IMG/VR virus record: IMGVR_UViG_3300040801_001841
Location: 1-39,499 of that record
DNA length: 39,499 bases
Strand: one strand, 5' to 3'
Source: a virus
Below the pieces are notes generated by a model. It saw only the letters and a program-made list of their open reading frames with translations, had not been told where the DNA came from and did no database searches. This document shows positions 39,227 to 39,499 of this stretch, in pieces. The position numbers and the translations under genes were made by a program. Every line of letters begins with the position of its first letter. Position 1 is the first letter of the stretch.

Positions 39227-39499
39227 ATGGCTGCTATCTACCAGTGGTTTGAAGGTGTAGTAATTTACCAAACATGGACTACTACTTTATATCCACTTGA
39301 GGCAACTGAGGCTTTAAATTTTACTGTTGATATAGATACAGCAGAGCTTGGTGAAATTGAAAGCGAATATTTAACTTTGGGCATGACATTTCAAGATATG
39401 AATGTAAGTCCCATCTTGATAACATTAGGCCCAGAAGAGGATGAATTAAAACTTGGTATGGTATTCAGTGATATGAATGTTACTGAAATACTTGTAAGG
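39227..39499 (+). CDS. Tail protein, open at right edge
   Basis: A frame begins ATG 39227 one base after the previous stop and stays open for 91 codons to the window edge. MAAIYQWFEGVVIYQTWTTT, LYPLEATEALNFTV and then two tandem units 25 residues apart, LTLGMTFQDMNVSPILI and LKLGMVFSDMNVTEILV. If the genome is circular here it continues 14 more codons into the left edge and stops at base 43-45, overlapping the LamG-like gene at 2; otherwise it is truncated. Role unknown; probably another tail appendage. Confidence 0.5.
   Translation, partial: MAAIYQWFEGVVIYQTWTTTLYPLEATEALNFTVDIDTAELGEIESEYLTLGMTFQDMNVSPILITLGPEEDELKLGMVFSDMNVTEILVR

Noticed and set aside
1-39499. CRISPR array, integrase with att site, transposon or homing endonuclease
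   Set aside because: No regularly spaced repeats, recombinase motifs, terminal inverted repeats or LAGLIDADG/HNH genes were recognised.

Overview
The window reads as an almost complete genome of a short-tailed (podovirus-like) tailed phage, opened inside its tail-protein genes. It has terminase, scaffold, major capsid protein, P22-like portal, three DNA-ejection proteins and its own replication and nucleotide genes. No integrase, transposase, CI-type repressor, tRNA, CRISPR array or phage RNA polymerase gene was recognised. The absent polymerase and the sigma70-like promoters imply that host RNA polymerase transcribes everything and that the phage is virulent. Two lipobox proteins and the ejection machinery point to a Gram-negative host (inference). 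The DNA is AT-rich, with locally richer blocks in the LamG genes at the left edge, the capsid genes and one early gene.

Layout. 1-3507 (+): two LamG-like receptor-binding/appendage proteins, then a lysis-like cassette (membrane-anchored PAS protein, M15 endolysin, DUF1353 protein, coiled-coil protein, lipoprotein). 3507-15232 (+): tail hub, coiled-coil structural protein, cupin, ejection protein, second ejection protein, portal and a giant 1631-residue ejection protein. 15200-26165 (-): a tightly overlapping replication and nucleotide operon read from 26165 down to 15200 (small DNA-binding-like protein, primase-helicase, small proteins, SSB, family A DNA polymerase, thymidylate-synthase-fold enzyme, DUF6378, dCMP deaminase, Cas4-like nuclease, a 31-residue membrane peptide, helicase, ligase, VRR-NUC nuclease). 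26335-28268 (+): a short divergent operon with an abundant-looking early protein and a dUTPase/dCTPase-family enzyme. 28307-31321 (-): three small early operons, each with its own promoter and terminator. 31322-32018: a 0.7-kb AT-rich non-coding region with a GC-rich island. 32019-34280 (-): RHH-like protein, small and large terminase. 34398-39499 (+): scaffold, capsid, decoration-like protein, two Lys-rich peptides, adaptor, two paralogous tail proteins and an ORF open at the right edge.

How it fits together. A repeated promoter pattern (TTGTAC, exactly 18 bp, TATAAT) precedes four leftward operons, with close variants at three further sites. The nucleotide genes form a dCTP/dUTP to dCMP/dUMP branch. 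The thymidylate-synthase-fold enzyme carries Asp at the position where true thymidylate synthases have the dUMP-selecting Asn, so it may act on dCMP and make modified cytosine. Other points of interest are the PAS protein in the lysis cassette, a leader RNA before the capsid gene with mutually exclusive hairpins, a ~100-nt stem-loop inside the replication operon, and a pair of diverged paralogues on opposite strands.
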